Shown here: positions 14,707-19,798 of the stretch, piece by piece
Layout: the number at the start of each line of letters is the position of its first letter
How positions within the stretch are numbered: position 1 is the stretch's first letter
Assembly (NCBI GenBank): GCA_964423665.1
Contig: CAYRFX010000045.1
Span: forward strand, 1 to 19,798
Direction: 5' to 3'
Length of the DNA: 19,798 nt
DNA from: HGM04593 sp964423665
GTDB taxonomy: Bacteria > Bacteroidota > Bacteroidia > Bacteroidales > Bacteroidaceae
Program-made: the position numbers and the translations under genes
The notes under the pieces: generated by a model
What the model was told of the DNA's origin: nothing
Databases searched by the model: none
The model's input: only the letters and a program-made list of their open reading frames with translations

Positions 14707-15324
14707 CAATGCGGGGTTAGATGCTTTCTTCAAGAAGAATGCGATGCGGTCCCAGTCAATATCTTCCAAAGCATTTGCATATGCTCGGTTGATGCTTTGT
14801 GAGGCAAGGTCGTAGTTGTTGCTGCTACCATTAATATTTGCTCTGCCAATTGCAGTTACGTTGGGATATACCAACTGACGATTGTGGTCGTGAACCTCAA
14901 TGTCGAGTGCTACTGTACTGCTCCAGCCAAGCCCCGAGAGGTAGCTTAGGTTATACTCTTTTATGGTGATTGTGAGCATATAGTCGGTAGATACATCTGC
15001 GCCAAGGTTGAATCCCAATGTGCGCATATAACGTCTTGCGCTCTCTGTTACGAATGAACGCACCTCGGGCTCTGCTGTAACAGTAGGCATGTAAACAGCG
15101 CTCGCATCGAATTTTTGCAAAATGCGGTCAGTAGATCTGCCGTCTTTTACGTTCATTCTTATTCCATAATCAAGGTTTACATATTTATTGGGGGTAGGAT
15201 TGCCTACAAGTCCTAAATAGACTGTGCCGTTTGCAGGAACCTCTGCTTGAAAACCTTTGCTTGTGACGCATGCTGCAAGAGCGAGGGTGATAATGCTGAT
15301 AAAAAGAAATTTAATGTGTTTCAT
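14362..15324 (-). CDS. lipoprotein with YajG-like N-terminus and shared C-terminal domain (copy C)
   Basis: A 320-residue predicted lipoprotein (ALAACV, Cys19). Residues of about 25-205 are a separate module of alternating strands and helices: YGIRMNVKDGRS, VRSFVTESARRYMRTLGFNLG, DYMLTITIKEYNLSYLS, VALDIEVHDHNRQLVYP, and a C-terminal helix IDWDRIAFFLK. This resembles the YajG-type lipoprotein fold seen in proteins that associate with envelope machinery, a resemblance I give only as a guess. Residues of about 207-320 are the shared PEGA-like domain, with conservative substitutions throughout relative to copies A and B and ending VKDE. It lies 11 nt after the upstream lipoprotein gene. Confidence 0.83.
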   Translation of the reverse strand: MKHIKFLFISIITLALAACVTSKGFQAEVPANGTVYLGLVGNPTPNKYVNLDYGIRMNVKDGRSTDRILQKFDASAVYMPTVTAEPEVRSFVTESARRYMRTLGFNLGADVSTDYMLTITIKEYNLSYLSGLGWSSTVALDIEVHDHNRQLVYPNVTAIGRANINGSSNNYDLASQSINRAYANALEDIDWDRIAFFLKKASNPALEANKQVTGEGNTALESTIIRWYIESSPKGADVSTRVVSSTPEVKNTNQNYVGTTPYETTEAFDIKGLTFNNSGNVQIEVTCEKAGYMTQKKRFNLRQAIEQKEISTKFNLVKDE

Positions 15325-15335
15325 ATTTTGAAATT

Positions 15336-15881
15336 TTAGTTGTCTGTTTTCAGTTTAATAACCTTGCCGGTTACTGTTGATTTATAAACAACCACCTTTT
15401 TGCTAACCTGCTCGATGTTTGTAGATACTGTGGGCTCTATAATTCCATCGGCACCATTTTGCTGAACTGAGTTGATTAGACGGTAGATAGCTACGCGACG
15501 TGCAATCTCTTCGGGGAGGAGTAGCCCGTTATTCGTGTCGGAGTAATCTCTTGCAAGATAACCGAGCTTCATGACTCCTTCGTGCTTATTATAGGTCCAA
15601 ACACCATTGTTAATTGTGTAATGCAGTTCAAACTCGCCGCTCTCGTCTTTAATCTCTACCTTGCCGGAACCAAACTCGCAGGTGATTGTTGCTTCGCTGC
15701 TAACGGTATTCAATATACGATAGTCATTTCTTTCGAGATTGAGCCCCGATAGTGCTACGGTATTCACTGTGTTTATAGCTCTTGGAATAATTTTTGGTTT
15801 CATCATTCCGCACGAGGTAAAGCATAACGCAGTGACGATGAATAGTACAAACTTCTGTACTGAGTTTTTTGTAGTTTTCAT
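15336..15881 (-). CDS. lipoprotein of unknown function, first gene of the operon
   Basis: A 181-residue predicted lipoprotein (CFTSCGMM, Cys24, no acidic export motif). The mature part contains NTVALSGLNLERNDYRILNTVSSEATITC, a hydrophilic central segment around the KDESGEFELHYTINNGVW strands, and a C-terminal half with IARRVAIYRLINSVQQNGADGIIEPTVST and KVVVYKSTVTGKVIKLKTDN. The helix followed by NGADGIIEP and a final TGKVIKL strand is a pattern I associate with small Bacteroidota lipoproteins of unknown function; I do not recognise a named family with certainty. It lacks the shared C-terminal domain of the other three. It precedes the copy-C gene by 11 nt and follows a promoter-like region, so it heads the operon. 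Confidence 0.8.
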   Translation of the reverse strand: MKTTKNSVQKFVLFIVTALCFTSCGMMKPKIIPRAINTVNTVALSGLNLERNDYRILNTVSSEATITCEFGSGKVEIKDESGEFELHYTINNGVWTYNKHEGVMKLGYLARDYSDTNNGLLLPEEIARRVAIYRLINSVQQNGADGIIEPTVSTNIEQVSKKVVVYKSTVTGKVIKLKTDN

Positions 15882-15930
15882 AGTTTTAGGTTTTTGTGTT
15901 TATTGTTTTGTATTATTCTTCCATTTTGCG

Positions 15931-15938
15931 CAAATGTA
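15931..15938 (-). promoter_or_regulatory. -7 box of the lipoprotein operon
   Basis: TACATTTG on the minus strand matches the TAnnTTTG box. The sequence 19-20 nt upstream lacks a clear TTTG, so the promoter may depend on an activator; a tandem repeat lies just beyond (15967-15984). The distance to the start codon at 15881 is about 50 nt. Confidence 0.5.
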
Positions 15939-15966
15939 CAATTAAAAGTTCTAAAATTACCCCCCG

Positions 15967-15984
15967 ATGTTAAAAAATGTTAAA
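15967..15984 (-). promoter_or_regulatory. tandem 8-bp repeat, possible operator
   Basis: ATGTTAAA occurs at 15967-15974 and 15977-15984, start-to-start 10 bp, about one helical turn. It lies just upstream of where the weak -33 of the lipoprotein promoter would fall, the usual place for an activator. AT-rich sequence makes chance repeats possible. Confidence 0.35.
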
Positions 15985-16057
15985 TGTATTGTTGGCGATA
16001 AACTATCCCCTCCTCTGTGTTGTTTAGTCTTGTGTAACCTCAATCATTTGTAGCAAT

Positions 16058-16098
16058 AAAAAAGTGTACCGAGACATAAAGAATCGGTACACTTTTTT
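16058..16098. terminator. terminator of the thioredoxin/serine ammonia-lyase unit
   Basis: AAAAAAGTGTACCGA (16058-16072) pairs perfectly with TCGGTACACTTTTTT (16084-16098), loop 11 nt. The A/T tract is symmetrical, so it can work on both strands; the minus-strand gene ending at 16141 is the evident user. Confidence 0.85.
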
Positions 16099-16140
16099 AG
16101 AAATTCAAACAGCTTCTAAATATAAAAACTTCTGTGTATA

Positions 16141-16587
16141 TTATTTCTCCTTCTTCAAGATGGTGGCGTTTATTGCCTTGTAAAGGTCTTCCTTGGGCAT
16201 GAACCCTTCAACTATTGTTGGTCTGCCGTTAGCCGGCACAAAGAAAAGGGTTGGTAGCGCGCGTATGCCAAATGCTTGGGCAATCTCGTGTTCCTTGTCG
16301 GCGTTTACCTTATATATATATACCTCGCCTTTCAACTCTGCGGCAATCTCCTCGAGAATGGGTGATAGTTTGCGGCATGGTCCGCACCAGTCGGTATAAA
16401 AATCTATAATTGCCGGCTTGTCTCCCAGATATATCCATTCGTTTACATTGTTCTCATAATCCACCACCTTCTTCAAGAACTCTGCCTTGGTAAGATGTAT
16501 GGTACCTTCTTCATTCTTTTGATTGCCGGCATATCCCATGGAAATACACAGGAGAAGCAGTGCTAGTGTCATCAATCTCATTTTCAT
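16141..16587 (-). CDS. exported thioredoxin-like protein
   Basis: A 148-residue thioredoxin-fold protein. The N-terminus is a Sec signal (MKMRLMTLALLLLCISMGYA-GN, cleavage near residue 20). The active site is DFYTDWCGPCRKL (Cys68, Cys71), and the cis-Pro loop is FGIRALPTLFFV. The classical CGPC suggests a thiol reductant or oxidoreductase in the periplasm; the partner is unknown. I place the start at 16587, where the signal peptide begins; the frame is open to 16662, but that reaches into the end of the serine ammonia-lyase gene (stop at 16619). The 31-nt gap suggests it is co-transcribed as the second gene, and a strong hairpin follows. Confidence 0.9.
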   Translation of the reverse strand: MKMRLMTLALLLLCISMGYAGNQKNEEGTIHLTKAEFLKKVVDYENNVNEWIYLGDKPAIIDFYTDWCGPCRKLSPILEEIAAELKGEVYIYKVNADKEHEIAQAFGIRALPTLFFVPANGRPTIVEGFMPKEDLYKAINATILKKEK

Positions 16588-16618
16588 ATTATTGTTAGTT
16601 TGGTTAAGTTTCTTGTAA

Positions 16619-17830
16619 TTATCCTTTGCGGCGTTTGGTAACATCAATTTTTGCAATACCACCGGTAGAAGTCTCCTTGTAGAGGCTGGGAATGTCGTGC
16701 CCGGTCTCTTTCATCACCTCCACGATGCGGTCGAAATCAATCTTGTGCTTGCCGTCCGATAACGCAGCATATGTACACGCGTCAAGCGCACGCGATGCAG
16801 CAATGGCATTGCGCTCAATGCAAGGAACCTGTACAAGCCCGCATAGAGGGTCGCATGTGAGTCCTAAGTGGTGTTCCAAGCCCATCTCTGCGGCATATTC
16901 TATCTGGTTTATGGTGCCGCCGAAGAGCTGGCATGCGGCAGCTGCTGCCATTGCGCACGCCACGCCCACTTCGCCCTGGCAACCCACATCGGCACCCGAG
17001 ATTGAGGCATGCTCTTTTGCAATATTGCCAAAAAGACCTGCCGTGGCAAGGGCTCGCAATATTCGTGCTTCGCTGTTCTCGTGCGACTGTGACAGGTGAT
17101 AGAGCACTGCGGGCAATACGCCGCATGAACCGCAGGTGGGTGCTGTTACTATTGTTGTTCCGCTGGCATTCTCCTCAGATGTTGCAAGGGCATAGGCATA
17201 GATTTTTGCCTTGCTTGCAACCGATGCGCTGTAAGAGCGCGATTTCAGCAGGTAGAGCCCTGCTTTGCGTTGTATGCCAAGCCCTCCGGGGAGCACTCCC
17301 TCATGCTCCAATCCTCGTCTGATGGTGCTTTGCATTGTGTGCCACACCTCGGCAAGGTAGTCCCAAATCTCGGCACCCTCGTATCGTTCCACATATTCCC
17401 AGAATGTGCAACCTGTCTCGTCGCACCAGTCCATTATCTCATGCGCGGTGGTCAGCGGGTAAATATCTGCTTCGCTCTTCTTTGTCTCTTCATTGGCAAG
17501 CTCGCCGCCACCCACGCTGTAAATTATCCATTCGTCGATGGTTTTCCCATCTTTTATACCCTCAAACTTCATTCCGTTGGGGTGGAACGCGAGAAACGTG
17601 GTGGGTTCCCACACAAGTTCAAGTGGGGCAATGGGTTCGAGTACCTCCATTATCGCCTTGTCGGTCATGTGTCCCTCGCCGGTAGCTGCCAGGCTGCCGT
17701 AGAGAGTAACACGGTAGCCGCTTACATCATGGCAACGCCCTGCAAAAATCTTTGCAGCTCTGTTGGGCCCCATCGTGTGGCTGCTCGAAGGTCCCAGACC
17801 TATCCTGAAAAGTTCTCTTAGTGATTTCAT
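16619..17830 (-). CDS. sdaA: L-serine ammonia-lyase (iron-sulfur L-serine dehydratase)
   Basis: Deaminates L-serine to pyruvate and ammonia with a 4Fe-4S cluster. The 403-residue single-chain form has the beta domain at the N-terminus (LFRIGLGPSSSHTMGPNRAA, the SSSHT signature) followed by the alpha domain. The cluster-binding Cys region includes TAPTCGSCGVLPAVL, GLTCDPLCGLVQVPCIERNA (Cys-Asp-Pro and Pro-Cys), and the Gly-rich ISGADVGCQGEVGVACAMAAAA segment. The length and single-subunit arrangement match SdaA. The start is at 17830, directly preceded by a -7-like box, and an exported thioredoxin-like gene follows. Confidence 0.95.
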   Translation of the reverse strand: MKSLRELFRIGLGPSSSHTMGPNRAAKIFAGRCHDVSGYRVTLYGSLAATGEGHMTDKAIMEVLEPIAPLELVWEPTTFLAFHPNGMKFEGIKDGKTIDEWIIYSVGGGELANEETKKSEADIYPLTTAHEIMDWCDETGCTFWEYVERYEGAEIWDYLAEVWHTMQSTIRRGLEHEGVLPGGLGIQRKAGLYLLKSRSYSASVASKAKIYAYALATSEENASGTTIVTAPTCGSCGVLPAVLYHLSQSHENSEARILRALATAGLFGNIAKEHASISGADVGCQGEVGVACAMAAAAACQLFGGTINQIEYAAEMGLEHHLGLTCDPLCGLVQVPCIERNAIAASRALDACTYAALSDGKHKIDFDRIVEVMKETGHDIPSLYKETSTGGIAKIDVTKRRKG

Positions 17831-17854
17831 ATCGTGTTATATTTTTTCTCTTTG

Positions 17855-17862
17855 CGAAAATA
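17855..17862 (-). promoter_or_regulatory. -7 box upstream of sdaA
   Basis: TATTTTCG on the minus strand, 25 nt before the sdaA start, matches TAnnTTTG with one change. I see no clear TTTG at 19-21 nt upstream. Confidence 0.45.
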
Positions 17863-17961
17863 GAAATTATTCCCGAAAAACAGCGAATAAAAAATGAATA
17901 ATCTTTTCAAACGAATTATAATAATATCTAAGTGAAGATGATTTTTGTTCTATCAATTTGT

Positions 17962-17969
17962 TATCTTCG
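17962..17969 (+). promoter_or_regulatory. -7 box upstream of the SDR gene
   Basis: TATCTTCG, the same box as before tdk, 17 nt before the ATG at 17987. The -33 region is not clear. It lies inside the longer open frame that begins at 17945, which favours the later start. Confidence 0.5.
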
Positions 17970-17986
17970 CAAAAAGAAAAGATATT

Positions 17987-18853
17987 ATGAAAAAGATTCT
18001 CATTACAGGCGCAAGCGGTTTTGTGGGGCAGAGTTTTGTGAGCCGCTGGGCACACGATTATATCCTGCTCACCCCTTCACATGCCGAGCTGGATATAACC
18101 AAAGAGTTCGTGGTGGATAGTTATATGATGAAGAACACCCCCGATGTGGTGCTTCATCTTGCAGCTCTTTCCAATACATGGTATTGCGAGCAACATCCCG
18201 ATGAAAGCCTTCTTGTAAATGTTGTGGGTGCCGAGAATGTTGCCCGTGCGGCAGCACGCTATGGCGCAAAGTTCATCTTCTTTTCATCGGACCAGGTGTA
18301 TAATGGCAACAAGGAGACGGGTGCGTTGGGCGAGAGTGTTGCAGTGTCGCCGGTAAATTGTTACGGGCGGCATAAATTGGAGGCTGAGCAGCGTATAGCA
18401 GCACTCTCTAACGATGCCGTTATGTTGCGTGCAACGTGGATGTACAATGTGCCGCAACCGGGAGCCGCTGTTCATCCCGATTTTGTAACAAATATTTTGC
18501 AGGCTGCCAAGCAGGGCAAAACCATCTCCATGCCCGTTCGTGAGCACAGGGGAATCACATGGTTGCGCTATGTAACAGAGAATCTTCCTCTCACCTTCTC
18601 GTTGCAGGGTGGGGTGTATAATTATGGTTCGGGTAATAGTGCCGATACATACGAAACGGCTTGCTGCTTCTATGAGATGCTCTATTGTGGCGATGCCTCT
18701 CGTGTAATTATCCCCGATTATGAGCGTTACTCGGCCCATGAACGCAATCTCTCCATCGATACCGATAAGATATTCCGCTCATCGGGCGGGAGCATCTGTT
18801 TCCCCTCCACAATAGACGGGCTGCGCCTGTTTGTGGAGATGAGTCGTTTCTAA
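17987..18853 (+). CDS. NAD(P)-dependent sugar-nucleotide reductase/epimerase, RmlD-like
   Basis: A 288-residue extended short-chain dehydrogenase. The dinucleotide-binding motif is ITGASGFVGQ (residues 6-15), with the second-strand acidic turn at AELDIT; HLAALSNTWYCEQHP follows and resembles the dTDP-4-dehydrorhamnose reductase group. The catalytic region has FFSSDQVYNG (Ser100/Ser101) and the YGRHK motif (Tyr126, Lys130). The C-terminal sugar-binding part is smaller than in classical epimerases. The likely role is a late step in making a nucleotide sugar or another oxidoreductase step, but no neighbouring sugar-biosynthesis genes support this. I start at 17987 (MKKILITGAS); the frame is open to 17945, but a -7 box lies inside that extension. 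Confidence 0.88.
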   Translation: MKKILITGASGFVGQSFVSRWAHDYILLTPSHAELDITKEFVVDSYMMKNTPDVVLHLAALSNTWYCEQHPDESLLVNVVGAENVARAAARYGAKFIFFSSDQVYNGNKETGALGESVAVSPVNCYGRHKLEAEQRIAALSNDAVMLRATWMYNVPQPGAAVHPDFVTNILQAAKQGKTISMPVREHRGITWLRYVTENLPLTFSLQGGVYNYGSGNSADTYETACCFYEMLYCGDASRVIIPDYERYSAHERNLSIDTDKIFRSSGGSICFPSTIDGLRLFVEMSRF

Positions 18854-18863
18854 AGTAAAGGGG

Positions 18864-19040
18864 TCACCAAAACTTATTCATCTTGGCATCGTACTCAAAG
18901 CCGGCTTGCTTTAATTTGTCTTCAAGCTCCTTGCGGTCTATGCCGAGGTCGTCGCACAGCTCGTCTAACGAGCTGTAGAAGTCGCGCAGTTTCATATTTA
19001 CCGCGCTGTATAGCATCATGGGGTCTTCGGGCAGGTTCAT
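18864..19040 (-). CDS. small DUF4250 protein
   Basis: A 58-residue protein read from the ATG at 19038-19040 to TGA at 18864-18866. It begins MNLPEDPMMLYSAVNMKLRD and continues with a DFYSSLDELCDDLGIDRKELEDKL helix-turn-helix-like stretch and an AGFEYDAKMNKFW end, the usual DUF4250 pattern (small proteins common in gut Bacteroidota and Firmicutes). The function is unknown. It is the third gene of a minus-strand trio, 13 nt after the FKBP gene, and its stop is 10 nt from the convergent SDR stop. Confidence 0.9.
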   Translation of the reverse strand: MNLPEDPMMLYSAVNMKLRDFYSSLDELCDDLGIDRKELEDKLKQAGFEYDAKMNKFW

Positions 19041-19053
19041 CGGAATTCTCTTT

Positions 19054-19467
19054 TTACATTATGGCTACGAGCTCCATCTCAAACACAAGGGTGGAGTAGC
19101 CGGGAATGTTGCCGCACCCCTTTTTTCCATACCCTACCTCCTGTGGAATATACACAATCCAGTGGTCGCCCACCTTCATCTGGGTGAGTGCTATCTGCCA
19201 GCCGGTGATAAGTTCGCTCACTCTGAATGCCTCGGGGTAGCCGCGTTCATAGCTGCTGTCAAACACCTTGCCGTTGATGAGCGAGCCTTTGTAATGCACT
19301 GTTACCACATTTCCGCTGCGAGGGCTTCTGTCACCGTTGCCGCTTTTTAGGATTTTGCACAGCACGCCCTGTGAAATCTCGTAGAGTTCCTCCTCGCCGT
19401 TGCGCAGAGCCTCCAAGAAAGCTTCATTGCGCATTTTATATTCGTTGTTGCCTTTCTGTTTAGCCAT
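19054..19467 (-). CDS. FKBP-type peptidyl-prolyl cis-trans isomerase
   Basis: Catalyses Xaa-Pro bond rotation during protein folding. The 137-residue product has no signal peptide, so it is probably cytoplasmic. The FKBP core is clear: VVTVHYKGSLINGKVFDSSYERG, AFRVSELITGWQIALTQMKVGDHWIVYIPQEVGYGKKG, and the final TLVFEMELVAI strand. The VGYG-type loop and the W of GWQIAL are active-site features. The N-terminal 40 residues are charged and helical. It overlaps nothing: 6 nt after the TSCPD gene and 13 nt before the DUF4250 gene, consistent with a three-gene operon. Confidence 0.93.
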   Translation of the reverse strand: MAKQKGNNEYKMRNEAFLEALRNGEEELYEISQGVLCKILKSGNGDRSPRSGNVVTVHYKGSLINGKVFDSSYERGYPEAFRVSELITGWQIALTQMKVGDHWIVYIPQEVGYGKKGCGNIPGYSTLVFEMELVAIM

Positions 19468-19473
19468 GGTCGT

Positions 19474-19731
19474 TTACTTATCTTCGTTCATCAGTTGCTC
19501 CACGGCGCGACACAATTGGTCGGGGCACGATGTGGGCTTGCCGTTGCAGCTTATTCCGTTGAGACGCTCAATGACATCGGCATATTTCATTCCTTTTACA
19601 AGCTTGCTTATTCCTTGCAGGTTGCCATTGCAACCACCATAGAAAGTAACATCGGTTATTTTTCCATCTTCGCCCGATAGCTCGATGAACTGTGAGCAGG
19701 TGCCTCTTGTCCTATATAAAATTTTTGCCAT
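19474..19731 (-). CDS. TSCPD domain protein (TIGR03905-like)
   Basis: An 85-residue protein with the TSCPD motif (TSCPDQLCRAVEQL) and conserved Cys residues: Cys12, the GGCNGNLQGISKLVKGM turn, ISC near residue 61 and TSCPD near 68. The pattern GTCSxFIE, VTFYGGCNGNLQGISKLV and TSCPDQL fits the small TIGR03905 family. The Cys content suggests a metal or cluster site, but no function is established. The domain is also found fused to ribonucleotide reductases. First gene of the trio, with 67 nt before the window ends; no clear promoter is seen there. Confidence 0.85.
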   Translation of the reverse strand: MAKILYRTRGTCSQFIELSGEDGKITDVTFYGGCNGNLQGISKLVKGMKYADVIERLNGISCNGKPTSCPDQLCRAVEQLMNEDK

Positions 19732-19798
19732 ATCGCTTTTGCTTATTTTAATATTTCATCGATTTGATATAATCGTTTGAAGAATAAACACTTGAAGC

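Noticed and set aside
17270..17821. A 183-codon plus-strand open frame opposite serine ammonia-lyase
   Set aside because: No family pattern or promoter; the minus-strand gene is unmistakable over the same bases.

Overview
The window looks like a chromosomal segment from a member of the Bacteroidales (phylum Bacteroidota). The evidence is internal. Several genes are preceded by the Bacteroidota-type promoter, a TTTG-like -33 box about 19-20 nt from a TAnnTTTG-like -7 box; the clearest lie before the tRNA-Lys, tdk, rsmI and prmA genes. Many short lipoproteins carry Cys lipoboxes. Family choices such as DUF4250, TSCPD, the DUF4252/ECF sigma module and the Cbp1-like coiled-coil lipoprotein also fit. 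I cannot assign a genus. No insertion sequence, phage gene, CRISPR array or rRNA is visible; most of the window is housekeeping and envelope genes.

Layout. Bases 1-302 hold no supportable gene. A minus-strand cluster follows: rsmI, a coiled-coil lipoprotein, a YjjG-like HAD nucleotidase and a cytoplasmic asparaginase (3649 down to 303). Thymidine kinase (3876-4481, plus) diverges from it and converges on a four-gene minus-strand unit (7309 down to 4540): an ECF sigma factor, a membrane anti-sigma-like protein, a DUF4252-like exported protein and a secreted serpin. A perfect 24-bp hairpin separates tdk from the serpin. The plus strand then carries an AI-2E-family membrane protein, tRNA-Lys(UUU), a DUF2130 protein and a bile acid:sodium symporter-family carrier. 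From 11300 to 17830 everything is on the minus strand: a SemiSWEET-like PQ-loop protein, prmA, a four-lipoprotein operon (12612-15881), an exported thioredoxin-like protein and L-serine ammonia-lyase. A plus-strand RmlD/SDR-type reductase follows, and the window closes with a minus-strand trio (TSCPD protein, FKBP-type isomerase, and the 58-residue DUF4250 protein).

Two regions stand out. First, the lipoprotein operon: three of its four products have unrelated N-terminal modules joined to nearly the same roughly 113-residue PEGA-like C-terminal domain, and the two closest copies differ at about 25 bases but only one residue. Second, the ECF sigma operon drives a serpin, and its sigma gene has an in-frame TGA exactly where family members usually have Ser in region 4.2; the reading frame continues with a normal sigma C-terminus to a TAA 7 nt before the next gene. 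This is either a recent nonsense mutation, a base-call error, or a recoded or readthrough stop.
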